Source of the DNA: Streptomyces sp. AC558_RSS880
Lineage (GTDB): Bacteria; Actinomycetota; Actinomycetes; Streptomycetales; Streptomycetaceae
Assembly (NCBI RefSeq): GCF_019049255.1
Contig: NZ_JAGMUJ010000187.1
Span: 12,564-76,563, forward strand
DNA: 64,000 nt
Reading direction: 5' to 3'
Position numbers and translations under genes: made by a program. Positions 9,305 through 17,755 of the stretch are shown here, piece by piece (within the stretch, counting starts at the first letter, position 1; every line of letters begins with the position of its first letter). The notes beneath the pieces were generated by a model. It was given only the letters and a program-made list of their open reading frames with translations. It was not told where the DNA came from and did no database searches.

Positions 9305-9331
9305 GACCGGACAAGCACGGATCATGTGACA
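9305..9331 (-). promoter_or_regulatory. TGTCACA-N16-GGTC promoter for the SigJ-like sigma gene
   Basis: On the minus strand TGTCACA (9331-9325), 16 bases, GGTC (9308-9305). The sigma gene starts at 9233. A second TGTCACA at 9396-9390 lacks the downstream box. Confidence 0.75.
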
Positions 9332-9452
9332 GCGGTTCGCGGTCGAGGACGGTCCGTAGGGGGACTGAACCACAACGAGACCGCAACAGTGTGACAGCAT
9401 GAGATGTCGCCCTCGTACACGAGACGTCGTCCACTCATGAAGGGGTCCACTC

Positions 9453-10187
9453 ATGCCCGCAATCCTGATCCACGGCGTTCCCGACACCCATCACGTATGG
9501 GACGGTGTGCGTCGGCACCTGACCAGGCCCGACGTGGAAGCCTGGGACATGCCCGGCTTCGGCGCCGAGCGTCCGGCCGGTTTCGGTTCCACCAAGGAGG
9601 AGTACGCGGACTGGCTCATCGAACGTCTGGAGCGGGTCGGTGAGCCGGTTGACCTGGTCGGTCATGACTGGGGGTGCATTCTCACCCTCCGCGTCGCCGG
9701 CCTGCGCCCCGACCTCGTCCGTACCTGGGCGGGAGGCAACGGGCCGATCAGCGCAGAGTACGTCTGGCATCCGCTGGCCAAGATCTGGCAGGACCAGGTC
9801 CAAGGCGAACGCTATATGTCCGAACTGCGAACGGAGCCGTTCGCGGAGGAGGTCGCGGTCGGCTTCGATGTGCCTCTCCAACTGGCCAGGGAGATGGCGG
9901 GCCGTGTGGACGGGACGATGAAGGACGCGGTCCTCAGGCTGTACCGGTCGGCACTCACCATGGGGGCGGAGTGGGAGCCCGCGCTGTCCGCGGTGACCGC
10001 GCCGTCCGTGGTCTTCTGGGGAGCGCAGGACCCCGCCTGTCAGATCGAGTTCGGGCGCAAGCTCGGAGCCTCCCTGCACGCCTCCCAAGTGATCGAGATG
10101 GACTGCAATCACTGGACGGTGCTCCAGCAGCCCGCGGAGGTGGCAGGGATTCTCGAGAAGCACTGGAGCGCGCACGCCGGCGCCTGA
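9453..10187 (+). CDS. alpha/beta hydrolase, haloalkane dehalogenase-like
   Basis: A 244-residue cytoplasmic alpha/beta hydrolase. The oxyanion region is ILIHGVPDTHH at residues 4-14, and the nucleophile elbow is VGHDWGC near residue 70, with Asp rather than Ser as nucleophile. A late acid region (VVFWGAQDPAC) and a catalytic His (DCNHWTVLQQP) follow. Asp nucleophile enzymes of this fold include haloalkane dehalogenases and epoxide hydrolases. The natural substrate is unknown. The ATG follows GAAGGGG. Its upstream region does not carry the recurring promoter in the right direction. Confidence 0.85.
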   Translation: MPAILIHGVPDTHHVWDGVRRHLTRPDVEAWDMPGFGAERPAGFGSTKEEYADWLIERLERVGEPVDLVGHDWGCILTLRVAGLRPDLVRTWAGGNGPISAEYVWHPLAKIWQDQVQGERYMSELRTEPFAEEVAVGFDVPLQLAREMAGRVDGTMKDAVLRLYRSALTMGAEWEPALSAVTAPSVVFWGAQDPACQIEFGRKLGASLHASQVIEMDCNHWTVLQQPAEVAGILEKHWSAHAGA

Positions 10188-10272
10188 CGATCGCGGCGGC
10201 CGGACCGATCGGTCGCCGGCGGATCGCCGATGGGGCCCACCGGCGGGACCTCCGACACCACCCTGTTCCGCC

Positions 10273-10800
10273 GTGACCATCGCGCCGGGGTTCTCCCGCA
10301 ACCTGAACACCGTGCAGGTGTGCCCGTCCGACGACCCGACTGGGGAAACCCCCGAACGCACGGACGTGACGCGGGCGTCGAACTTCGTCCACCTGCGCCC
10401 GGCGCCCCGGACGACAGCCCCGCTCTTCGGCGACCAGGGCCTGCACCCCCGGCGCCCCGGAACCACGCGGATCAACGACTGGGGCGGCACCGCTCAGGCC
10501 GGGCAGCAGTTCGTCGTCACGGGGAGAAAGGGAGACCGGACCGCGATCTGGTTCAGCGGCAGCACGGTGTGGTTCCACGACCCTCACGGCAGGAACACTG
10601 TCCCGGCGCATGGTGTGAAGAGCGTCAGGCCAGCCGGGACCGAGCCGGTGAAGGCCCACGGCACCAGCTGTCCGGACGCTGCTGGATCCCTACAGGCCTC
10701 TCGCCGTCGACCCAGGCACCCTGAGCATGTACACCGTCCCCGTCGGCCAGGCCTACGTCGCCACCGGGGCTCCCCGGCAGACCACGGACTGCTTCCCCTC
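10273..10800 (+). pseudogene. N-acetylmuramoyl-L-alanine amidase-like protein, C-terminal remnant with two frameshifts
   Basis: The first segment (to about 10690) reads TRINDWGGTAQAGQQF, then AIWFSGSTVWFHDP, typical of the C-terminal domain of Streptomyces secreted peptidoglycan amidases as I recall them. Continuity then needs a second frame (GLSPSTQAP, about 10695-10720) and a third (MYTVPVGQAYVATGAP, from 10727). The catalytic N-terminal domain is missing. The gene is dead; similarity fades near 10800. Confidence 0.6.
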
Positions 10801-11170
10801 GGCCGGCGACGGGTACGTGGCGTTCTCCCCGGGCCGCCACGGGGGCGTACCACGGGTCGACCACGCACTCGCCCACGGTGGCCCAAGGGCGCCGTGCCAA
10901 GGCTCTCGGTGTGCACTTGCAGAGAGGGCCGATACCGGAGATTCAGAAGATCCCCGAGTTGACGCGTGGAAGGGAACAGGTGCGGCAATCCGCCGGTCGA
11001 CACTGCAAACGCCCCGAGTCTCTGCAAGAGGGACGGTATCCAATCCAAGGGGTAGACCAGAAACGGCGCCGGCGATTGCCGATACCGGGGGTCCGCTCCC
11101 CGGATCCGGCCCCCGCCGCCGCCCGGGAAGCCGGCCGCCACCACGCAGGCGCCCGGACCGGGACCGCTCC
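10801..11170. other. 370-base stretch without a recognisable gene
   Basis: Decayed sequence after the amidase remnant, on the same side as the ndh promoter. Frames are open because of GC bias, but none has a domain or a credible start. Confidence 0.45.
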
Positions 11171-11197
11171 TGTCACACGGGACGGTGTCGAACGGTC
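11171..11197 (+). promoter_or_regulatory. TGTCACA-N16-GGTC promoter for ndh
   Basis: TGTCACA at 11171-11177, 16 bases, GGTC at 11194-11197, 34 bases before the GTG start at 11232. This is an exact match with ideal placement. Confidence 0.82.
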
Positions 11198-11231
11198 TTA
11201 GAGGCTGAAGCCGAGAAGAACAGAGGACATC

Positions 11232-12581
11232 GTGCGTGAGATCTTGATCGTGGGCGGCGGCTACGCGGGTTTCTACACAGCGTGGGGTCTTGAGAAGAGG
11301 CTACGACGGGGTGAGGCACGTGTCACCGTGGTCGATCCTCGTCCCTACATGACGTATCAGCCGTTCCTGCCCGAGGTGGTCGCGGGGTCGGTGGAGGCGC
11401 GTCATGCCGCGGTTTCGCTTCGGCGGCATCTGCACCGGACCCGTCTGATCGCGGGCTCGGCGACGGAGATCCGCAACGCCAGTCACACCGTGACGATCCG
11501 GCCGCAGTCCGGTCCGGAGTTCGACCTCCCCTACGACATGCTGGTGGTGACGGCGGGAGCCGTCACACGCACCTTCCCGATCCCGGGGCTGCGCGAGCAG
11601 GCGTACGGACTCAAACACGTCGAGGAGGCCGTGGCGATCCGCGACCGACTGCTCACTTCGTTCGACCGCGCGGCCACCCTGCCCCACGGGCCGGAACGTC
11701 GCAGGCTGCTCACCGTCACCGTCGTCGGTGGCGGCTTCTCCGGGGTGGAGGGCTTCGGTGAGCTGCTGGGGCTGGCGTCCGCGCTGCTCAAGCACTATCC
11801 GGAGATCAAGGCGGAAGAACTCTCCTTCCACCTGGTCGAGGCGCGGGGCCGCATACTGCCCGAGGTCACCGACCGACCCGGTGAGTGGGTGGTGCGCTCC
11901 CTGGAGAAGCGGGGTGCGCGGGTACATCTGAACACCCAGCTCGTCTCCGCCGAGAACGGACGAGTCGTTCTGTCGGACGGAGCGGAGTACGACTCGGGTC
12001 TGCTCGTGTGGACGGCGGGCAACGCCTCGAACCCGATCGTGCACAATCACACCGACCTCCCCGTCGACGAGCGCGGCCTGTTGACCGTGCGTGCGGATCT
12101 CCGGGTCGGCACGGAGACCGAGGTCGTGCCGGACGTATGGGCGGCCGGTGACGACGCTTCGGTGCCCGATCTCGCCGTCGGCCTACCGGACGCCCGCACG
12201 GTGCCCAACGCCCAGCACGCGGTGCGTCAGGGAAAGCTCCTGGCGAAGAACATCCTGGCCTCTCTGCGCGGCCGGCCGGTCAAGAACTACGTGCACCACA
12301 GCCTCGGGGTAGTGGCTACGCTCGGACTGGGCCGTGGCATCTTCCAGTACCGGCGCCTGGTCATCAAGGGATTCCCGGCATGGCTGATGCACCGTGGATA
12401 CCACGTCCTGGCCGTTCCGAGCTGGGAGCGCAAGGCGAGGGTGTTCGCCGTGTGGGCGACCGCCGCCCTCTACGGCCGCGACATCGTCTCTCTCGCCTCG
12501 GTCCAGCGTCCGAGGGAAGCCTTCGTCTCCAGCGGTGAGCCAAGGCCGAGCGAAAAGCCCACGGACGCGGTCGCCGGATAG
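11232..12581 (+). CDS. ndh: type II NADH dehydrogenase (NDH-2)
   Basis: A 449-residue FAD enzyme that passes electrons from NADH to the quinone pool without pumping protons, at the inner face of the membrane. The FAD Rossmann motif LIVGGGYAGFYTA is at residues 5-17 and the NADH motif VTVVGGGFSGVEGFGEL at about 160. The later VWTAGNASNPIV and VWAAGDDASVPDL segments are typical of the family. The length matches family members, and a basic, aromatic C-terminal part (about 380-430) should form the membrane anchor. The GTG start follows AGAGGA. The promoter signal 34 bases upstream places it in the candidate regulon. It stands alone in its operon. Confidence 0.92.
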   Translation: MREILIVGGGYAGFYTAWGLEKRLRRGEARVTVVDPRPYMTYQPFLPEVVAGSVEARHAAVSLRRHLHRTRLIAGSATEIRNASHTVTIRPQSGPEFDLPYDMLVVTAGAVTRTFPIPGLREQAYGLKHVEEAVAIRDRLLTSFDRAATLPHGPERRRLLTVTVVGGGFSGVEGFGELLGLASALLKHYPEIKAEELSFHLVEARGRILPEVTDRPGEWVVRSLEKRGARVHLNTQLVSAENGRVVLSDGAEYDSGLLVWTAGNASNPIVHNHTDLPVDERGLLTVRADLRVGTETEVVPDVWAAGDDASVPDLAVGLPDARTVPNAQHAVRQGKLLAKNILASLRGRPVKNYVHHSLGVVATLGLGRGIFQYRRLVIKGFPAWLMHRGYHVLAVPSWERKARVFAVWATAALYGRDIVSLASVQRPREAFVSSGEPRPSEKPTDAVAG

Positions 12582-12687
12582 ACCCGAGGGGCACGACCGG
12601 GCGGCAGGAGTCTCACTGAGCGCGTCTGCCGCCTGGAACCGTTGTCGATCCACGACGGGGTCGTGAGACCGGAACGTCGAAGGCGGC

Positions 12688-13224
12688 TCAGGGCTTCGCC
12701 GCGCGGTACAGACCGCGGCCGACACGGCGGACGCGCGAGGAGCCGACGAGACGGTCGAGTGTGCTCCGGACGGCATTGATGCTGCCACTGTCGGTGTCAC
12801 GCCCAAGGGCGGAGGCCACGTCCCGGGCACGGACGTCGACGTCACCGGCCTCCGCGAAGTAGGCCAGGATCTGTTCGGTGAGTTTGCCGTACGACCTCAC
12901 ACCGTCCGAGTCGGTGTCGGGGTGGCTCGCCGGCGACCGGCCCTCCTCACCCTCCTCGGTCGTGTCCGCGACCGGCGCGGGCGTCGGTGGCACCGACGCC
13001 GGCACCTCCGCATCCTCGGGACGGGGTGCCGCAGACGACGGAGCGGCCCCGGGCATGAGGGCCTGAAGGGCGCTGAGGGCCCGCTGTACGGAGCCGAGAT
13101 GCGCGGTGACCGCCGCCAGTTCCCTCTCAAGCGCCTGCTTCTGCATCTCCAGGCGGGCCAGGTCCTCCTGGAGGCCCTCGGCGGTGATCTCGATGTCGCG
13201 AGCCGTGGGGGTCACGGAGACCAT
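12688..13224 (-). CDS. coiled-coil plus winged-helix protein, copy 2
   Basis: A 178-residue paralogue of the protein at 7521. The coiled coil is at about 12-60 (LQEDLARLEMQKQALEREL). A longer, acidic Pro/Ala/Glu linker covers about 68-115. The C-terminal winged-helix-like part (YGKLTEQILAYFAEAG, VRARDVASALGRDTDSGSIN, RRVGRGLYRA) is nearly unchanged. The strong conservation of the two ends and drift of the linker indicate that both ends are functional. The start ATG follows GAGAGGAA. It is convergent with ndh. No recurring promoter was found upstream. Confidence 0.8.
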   Translation of the reverse strand: MVSVTPTARDIEITAEGLQEDLARLEMQKQALERELAAVTAHLGSVQRALSALQALMPGAAPSSAAPRPEDAEVPASVPPTPAPVADTTEEGEEGRSPASHPDTDSDGVRSYGKLTEQILAYFAEAGDVDVRARDVASALGRDTDSGSINAVRSTLDRLVGSSRVRRVGRGLYRAAKP

Positions 13225-13423
13225 GCGTTCCTCTCGTCCTCACCCCTTGTTCCGGCGGGGCCGCCCGATGTGCGGGCTCCGTCACCCGGCCCGGCACCGG
13301 GGGGCATGATACCCGGACAACAGATGGAGCGACCCGAGCAGCGGCCGGAGACCGCAGTGGGCGGGCGTCGCAGCAAGCACACCGTTCACTGCGACGGACA
13401 CCGGGACCCGCCTGTGTTCTCCG

Positions 13424-13675
13424 TCAGTCACGGCCCTTTGTCGAGTGATCGAGCCCGATGCCGCTTTCCCGGCCCGCGGGCGCCGCACTGTCCGTTGGCC
13501 CCGCCGCCGAACGGTGCAGTCGCCTCAGGGTCTCGGAAACGGCGTCGATACGTGCGTCCACCGTTTCGATCGCCTCGCGAAGCAGGCTCAGCCGTCCTTC
13601 GAGCAGGGCGGCCTCCGCCGCCAGCGACGTGGTGACGGCGACGGGATCGGTCTGCCGGTCAGTGCTTCGGGACAT
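13424..13675 (-). CDS. small coiled-coil protein
   Basis: An 83-residue hydrophilic protein starting at an ATG behind GGACGAGGGG. Residues about 15-60 form a continuous amphipathic helix (LAAEAALLEGRLSLLREAIE, then VDARIDAVSETLRRLH), probably a coiled coil. No enzyme motif, signal peptide or membrane span is seen. It resembles the coiled-coil half of the neighbouring protein at 12688 in style but not clearly in sequence. A TGTCACA-N16-GGTC site lies 158 bases upstream, so I count it as a member of the regulon, though the leader is long. Confidence 0.6.
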   Translation of the reverse strand: MSRSTDRQTDPVAVTTSLAAEAALLEGRLSLLREAIETVDARIDAVSETLRRLHRSAAGPTDSAAPAGRESGIGLDHSTKGRD

Positions 13676-13832
13676 CCCCTCGTCCTTCCTCAGCGCGAGC
13701 CGCAAGCTCGTGAACGGGCTTCTCAGAAACAGCGATGGCTCGAACGCATCGGCTGATGTGTGTCCCTGCCATGCTCCTCCTTCCTCGCTGTGGACTCGGG
13801 CGGGCATCGCCGCAAGCCGTCGACACCGCATT

Positions 13833-13859
13833 GACCGGACAGTGAGGAGCGCTGTGACA
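13833..13859 (-). promoter_or_regulatory. TGTCACA-N16-GGTC promoter for the small coiled-coil gene
   Basis: On the minus strand TGTCACA (13859-13853), 16 bases, GGTC (13836-13833). Bases just before GGTC (TGTCC) are the same as at the 9305 site. Confidence 0.68.
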
Positions 13860-13880
13860 GCCGGCCGCAGGCCCGCCGTG

Positions 13881-14315
13881 CTACCGCGGTGTGCAGCCGG
13901 GGTCGGGAGCATCCTGGGAGAGAGGGGCGCCGTGCGGCAGGACGTAGAGAACCTCCAGGACGACGTCCTCCGTGCCTCGGTTCTGACCGACATGCACATG
14001 GTCCGCGCCGGGCGGTTCCTCGAGGAAGCTGCCCTTCGCGTACACGCCGTCGGAAGCGCACGCGGCGTCGAAGCGGCTGAGCGTCCCCTGCTTGACGTAG
14101 GCGTACAAGGTGCCGTCGTGGTAATGCCATCCCGTCGCCTGGCCGGAGGGGATGGTGATCTCACGAAGGATGTAGTCCTTGTCACCGATGGTGTGCTGCG
14201 CCAGGATCCTGCCGCTGACGCCGGGCCCGCCGGGGGTCGCCTGGGCGGCCCCCGGAGTCGTCGAGAGTGCTATGAGGCAGGCGCCGACGCCGACGGCGCG
14301 CAACATGTTGGACAT
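13881..14315 (-). CDS. secreted cupin-domain protein
   Basis: A 144-residue protein with a Sec signal peptide (MSNMLRAVGVGACLIALSTT, then an AxA site near residue 27) and a single small cupin barrel. The metal site shows in GWHYHDGTLYAYVKQG (about residues 55-72) and in HVHVGQN (about 108-114). Its position outside the membrane suggests binding or modification of a small extracellular molecule; the ligand is unknown. The ATG at 14315 follows GGAAGGA. It is divergent from the sigma gene at 14576 with no recurring promoter on its own strand. Confidence 0.8.
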   Translation of the reverse strand: MSNMLRAVGVGACLIALSTTPGAAQATPGGPGVSGRILAQHTIGDKDYILREITIPSGQATGWHYHDGTLYAYVKQGTLSRFDAACASDGVYAKGSFLEEPPGADHVHVGQNRGTEDVVLEVLYVLPHGAPLSQDAPDPGCTPR

Positions 14316-14460
14316 GGTGATTCCTTCCGACGGAGGGGTTGCAAGGGACAGGCATGGGTAGGTGGACCTCATGGCAGGCCCGTCCGACAAGACACACTGT
14401 ATTGCCCGAAACGCAACATCATGTGGCGGGCTCCTGGGAAAGTGTTTTTCTTTGCGCGGA

Positions 14461-14487
14461 CGTCACAACATCCGTCCTTCTCTTGTC
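14461..14487 (+). promoter_or_regulatory. CGTCACA-N16-TGTC promoter for the second SigJ-like gene
   Basis: CGTCACA at 14461-14467, 16 bases, TGTC at 14484-14487, 88 bases before the GTG at 14576. One change in each box relative to the consensus. Confidence 0.5.
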
Positions 14488-14575
14488 AGCTGTCGGAGCG
14501 GCAGGAGGCGAGGACATCGTGCTGTCCGACGAGACGCGCATGCGGACGGGTCGTTCAGGAGGAGAAGGTGAGGGC

Positions 14576-15454
14576 GTGGAACCTGCCGTTGACGCCGTGC
14601 CGATAGCGGAGTTGCTTGACGAGCGGCGGCATCTGCTGGAGGTCGCGCACTGGATGCTGGGCAGCGGCATCGCTGCCGAGCATGTCACCGACGAGGCCTA
14701 CCGGGAGTGGTACGGGCTCTCCGATCACCAACGGGCCCGGATCGGGATACCACGAGCCTGGCTGACCCACAGGGTGGGCAGCATATCCCTGACGCGGTTG
14801 GCCGGACCGGATCGTGACGGTGGTGTGCGGGGTTCCACGCAGAAGGGCGGATCGAGCGACACCGGCTCGGAGGACGATGTCGACGCGCTGTTGGTGCGGA
14901 CGTTGGACACGTTGACACCTGCCGAGCGAGCGGCACTGGTACTCAACGACGTCTTCGGCATCGCGGCGAAAGCGCCCACGAGCGCCGCGGGACGCACGGA
15001 TACGGGACCACTGGAACCGGCGTACACCGAGCCGGCGGACCGGGCCCGGCACAGCCTTCGGGCCCGACGTGCGCGGCCGACGTCACCGCGCAGGCAGGAC
15101 GAGGTGGTCCACGCCGTAGGACAGGCGTGTGCTGATGAGGACCCGGACCGTCTGGCGTCCCTCCTCGCTTCCGACGCCGCCGCGTTCTTCGACGGCGGAG
15201 GGAAGGTCCGCACACTGACACGACCTGTCACCGGCAGTGCTCGGGTCGCCCGGAGTCTGCTGACCCTGCTTGCCCGGAACCCCCGCACCACCCTCCACAC
15301 CCGCTCCGTCAACGGGCGCGCCGGTCTCGTGGCCCGATACGACGGCCAGGTCGCCGCCGTTGTCAGCCTCGACGTGGCCGGCTCGCAGGTCGTACAGGTC
15401 TGGGTGGTCCTCAACCCGGACAAACTGCGCTCCTGGAACCGTCCTCGCACCTGA
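14576..15454 (+). CDS. ECF sigma factor, SigJ-like, with atypical region 4
   Basis: A 292-residue paralogue of the 8334 protein. Region 2 is well kept (LLDERRHLLEVAHWMLG, DEAYREWYGLSDHQR). The SnoaL-like tail is also kept and ends NPDKLRSWNRPRT. Region 4 begins normally (LTPAERAALVLNDVFGI), but the helix-turn-helix is replaced by a Pro/Thr/Gly-rich stretch (AAKAPTSAAGRTDTG) before homology resumes at ADRARHSL. DNA recognition at the -35 box is therefore doubtful; it may be inactive or act by competing for RNA polymerase or ligand. I choose GTG 14576 because GGAGGAGAAGG precedes it. Confidence 0.8.
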   Translation: MEPAVDAVPIAELLDERRHLLEVAHWMLGSGIAAEHVTDEAYREWYGLSDHQRARIGIPRAWLTHRVGSISLTRLAGPDRDGGVRGSTQKGGSSDTGSEDDVDALLVRTLDTLTPAERAALVLNDVFGIAAKAPTSAAGRTDTGPLEPAYTEPADRARHSLRARRARPTSPRRQDEVVHAVGQACADEDPDRLASLLASDAAAFFDGGGKVRTLTRPVTGSARVARSLLTLLARNPRTTLHTRSVNGRAGLVARYDGQVAAVVSLDVAGSQVVQVWVVLNPDKLRSWNRPRT

Positions 15455-15477
15455 CGTGCCACCGCGCGGGGGTCATC

Positions 15478-16398
15478 TCAGATCCCGTTCACGACGGGGC
15501 AGCGGGAGCGGGAGTGCAGGAACGCGGCGATCTTGGCCGGGTTGAAGACCCACATCACCTGATGAATGCCACGGTACGTGGCTGCGATCGTCATGAAGGT
15601 GGCGGGTCGGCCGTCTCTGTGGAGCAGGATGCCGCTTCGCCCGTTGGCCTCGACCGGTTCGGCCTCGACCGTGGGCCAGAAGCGGGGGTGTGCGGTGGAC
15701 AGGTTGGCCACGCGGGAGCGGCCCAGGACGGGGATCCGAGCCGCTCCCCGGATGCCGTTCCCGTCGGAGAGACTGACCGCGTCCGGCGTCAGCAGTGCCT
15801 CCAGTGTGCCGACGTCGCCCTGCTGGGCGGCGGCGACGAAGGCCTGGAGCAGCTTCCGGTGCTCAGAGGCGTCGACGCTGTCGCGCTGGTCGGCGGTGAG
15901 GTGTTTGCGGGCCCGGCTCACGATCTTCCGCACGTTGACGGGGCTGAGCCGCAGAATGCGCGCGATCTCGGGATAGCCGTAGTCGAAGGCTTCTCTCAGG
16001 ACGTATGCGGCGCGCTCGGTCGGAGGGAGCTTCTCCAGCACCAGAAGCAGGGCGAGCTCGAGTGCTTCCGCCCGTTCGGCGCCGACCTCGGGGTCATTGC
16101 TCGTGTCGACGGGCTCGGGCAGCCACGGGCCGATGTAGGTCTCGCGGCGGACGCGGGCTGACTGAGCCACGTTGATGGCCAGCCTTGTGGTGGTGCTCGA
16201 CAGGAACGCGACGGGGCTGACCACGATGGCGCGGTCGGTCCTCTGCCAGCGCAGCCACACCTCCTGGACGACGTCCTCGGCCTCCACCGCACTGCCCAGC
16301 ACGCGGTAGGCGATGCCGAAAAGGCGTGGTCGGAGTTCCACGAAGACGGACACGGCCTCGCTCAGGTCACCTTCCGCGGGGGGCGCCTCTGGATGCAT
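15478..16398 (-). CDS. ECF41-type sigma factor with SnoaL-like tail, copy 1
   Basis: A 306-residue ECF41-class sigma factor. Region 2 includes RLFGIAYRVLGSAVEAEDVVQEVWLRW, read in two pieces (residues about 30-56). Between regions comes the ECF41 hallmark WLPEPVD. Region 4 includes YVLREAFDYGYPEIARIL. The SnoaL-like domain has SLSDGNGIRGAARIPVLG and ends with VFNPAKI, a variant of the NPDKL motif. Such factors have no anti-sigma factor; the tail senses the signal. It is convergent with the sigma gene at 14576. The ATG follows AAAGGATC. TGTCACG-N16-GGTC lies 138 bases upstream. Confidence 0.92.
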   Translation of the reverse strand: MHPEAPPAEGDLSEAVSVFVELRPRLFGIAYRVLGSAVEAEDVVQEVWLRWQRTDRAIVVSPVAFLSSTTTRLAINVAQSARVRRETYIGPWLPEPVDTSNDPEVGAERAEALELALLLVLEKLPPTERAAYVLREAFDYGYPEIARILRLSPVNVRKIVSRARKHLTADQRDSVDASEHRKLLQAFVAAAQQGDVGTLEALLTPDAVSLSDGNGIRGAARIPVLGRSRVANLSTAHPRFWPTVEAEPVEANGRSGILLHRDGRPATFMTIAATYRGIHQVMWVFNPAKIAAFLHSRSRCPVVNGI

Positions 16399-16535
16399 GA
16401 TCCTTTGGTCTCCGTTTCTCTGTCACCGGCGTGTTGGCGGAGGCGGTCGGACGACTCTCTGTCGAGGACCGCTGGAGCGGCGGCCCGGCGGACTGAGGGA
16501 TCTGGCAGGGCGCTGTGCTCGCCTCCGCCCCAAGT

Positions 16536-16562
16536 GACCGGCGGCGCGGACGCTTCGTGACA
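16536..16562 (-). promoter_or_regulatory. TGTCACG-N16-GGTC promoter for ECF41 copy 1
   Basis: On the minus strand TGTCACG (16562-16556), 16 bases, GGTC (16539-16536). The sigma gene starts at 16398, which suggests autoregulation. Confidence 0.65.
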
Positions 16563-16655
16563 CTTTCGAGGCGGGTTTTTTGCCGGATCTTCAGGAGCGG
16601 GTGGTCGGCTCCGCCTCCGAGTCGGCCTCGCAGCGGGAGGCCGTCGTCGGTCGGA

Positions 16656-16682
16656 TGTCACACGCGCGCTGACAGTTCGGTC
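16656..16682 (+). promoter_or_regulatory. TGTCACA-N16-GGTC promoter for the whiB-like gene
   Basis: TGTCACA at 16656-16662, 16 bases, GGTC at 16679-16682. The whiB-like ATG is at 16792. Confidence 0.78.
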
Positions 16683-16791
16683 TTTCAAGTGAAAAGCGGT
16701 GATGCGCAGCACGATGCTTTTCGCGCGCTCCCCCACACGACGAGCCACCTCCCCCCGAACCGGTATCCGTTCCTCACACAGGAGGTAATCC

Positions 16792-17055
16792 ATGGATTGG
16801 CGCGTACGGGGACTCTGCCTGAGCGAAGACCCTGATCTCTTCTTCCCGATCGGCAGTATCAACAGCGGTCGGGCAACGCTACAGACGGACGAGGCCAAGG
16901 CCGTCTGCCGCCGTTGCCCCGTCACGCGGCAGTGTTTGGCCTGGGCCGTCGACATGGGCCCGGTCGAGGGAATTTGGGGAGGCACCACGGAAGGGGAGCG
17001 CCGTGCCATGCGACGGCGCGCGGTGCGCAAGCCGGCAGCGGACAGGGCGGCCTGA
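16792..17055 (+). CDS. WhiB-like (Wbl) iron-sulfur regulator
   Basis: An 87-residue Wbl protein found only in actinobacteria. The four cluster cysteines are Cys9, Cys39, Cys42 and Cys48 (CRRCPVTRQC). The G[VI]WGG turn (GIWGGTT) follows, and then a basic tail (RRAMRRRAVRK) for DNA contact. Wbl proteins bind a [4Fe-4S] cluster, respond to NO or oxygen, and usually act on a sigma factor region 4. The ATG follows a full AGGAGG. The promoter signal 109 bases upstream places it under the same control as three sigma genes here, making a partnership with one of them plausible but unproven. Confidence 0.94.
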   Translation: MDWRVRGLCLSEDPDLFFPIGSINSGRATLQTDEAKAVCRRCPVTRQCLAWAVDMGPVEGIWGGTTEGERRAMRRRAVRKPAADRAA

Positions 17056-17085
17056 GAGCAGACCGAGCGACGCGAGGACGTCGAC

Positions 17086-17153
17086 GGACACGGATGGGGG
17101 TGGGCGGGGCGGTTCCGAACCCGGGCCGCCCCGCCCACCCCCCATCCGTGTCC
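17086..17153. terminator. long hairpin between whiB-like and yceI-like genes
   Basis: Left arm 17086-17112 and right arm 17126-17153 pair over about 27 bases with a single bulged C; the loop is 13 bases. It lies between two convergent genes, so it can serve both. Confidence 0.85.
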
Positions 17154-17155
17154 CG

Positions 17156-17755
17156 TCAGGACACCGCGTCCTGGTCGGCCCGGACGGCCGAGATGTCCAA
17201 GGCCAGGGTCACCTTGTCACTGATGAGGACACCTCCGGTGTCCAGCGGCGTGTTCCAGGCCAGTCCCCAGTCCGAACGCCGCAGAGTGGCTGCGCCTTCG
17301 AAGCCGACCCGATGGTTGCCGAGAGCGTCGTCGCCGGCACCGCCGAAGGTGATGTCGATGTTCAGGGGCAGTTCGACGTCCTTGACGCGCAGGCTGCCCA
17401 GGAGGCGAAACTCGTCGTCGCCGAGCGCAGTGATGCCGGTGGAGCGGAAGGTCATCAGGGGATACGTCGCGGAGTCGAAGAAGTCGGGCCCCGCCAGGTG
17501 CGCGTCGCGATCCGCCACCCCCGTGTCCAGGCTGTCGGTCTGGACACTCACGTACGCCTCCGAGCGGGACGGGTCGGCCCCGTCAAGTATGAGAAGGCCC
17601 TCGAAACGGTGGAACCGTCCGCGAACGTTGGAGATCATTGCATGCCGGACGGAGAACCCGATCGTGCTGTGGACCGGGTCGATGGTGTAGGCACCGGTCA
17701 CTTCCGGGTGCGAACCGGAGCCTGGCGAAGCGACTTTGGCACGGTGAATCAGCAT
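17156..17755 (-). CDS. YceI-family lipocalin-like protein
   Basis: A 199-residue YceI protein: YTIDPVHSTIGFSVRH at about residues 23-38, then SVQTDSLDTGVADRDAHL, FDSATYPLMTFRST and the closing VTLALDISAVRA. The YceI barrel binds isoprenoid quinones or similar lipids. No signal peptide is seen, so it is probably cytoplasmic, as are many actinobacterial members. The start at ATG 17755 is chosen by family length; the next upstream start adds 16 basic residues. Its location next to ndh, cytochrome b and fumarate reductase genes fits a quinone-related role (inference). No recurring promoter lies directly upstream. Confidence 0.88.
   Translation of the reverse strand: MLIHRAKVASPGSGSHPEVTGAYTIDPVHSTIGFSVRHAMISNVRGRFHRFEGLLILDGADPSRSEAYVSVQTDSLDTGVADRDAHLAGPDFFDSATYPLMTFRSTGITALGDDEFRLLGSLRVKDVELPLNIDITFGGAGDDALGNHRVGFEGAATLRRSDWGLAWNTPLDTGGVLISDKVTLALDISAVRADQDAVS

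Noticed and set aside
9374-9396. Second TGTCACA upstream of the sigma gene at 8334
   Set aside because: The bases at the -10 position are GTGG. The closer site at 9305-9331 is a full match.
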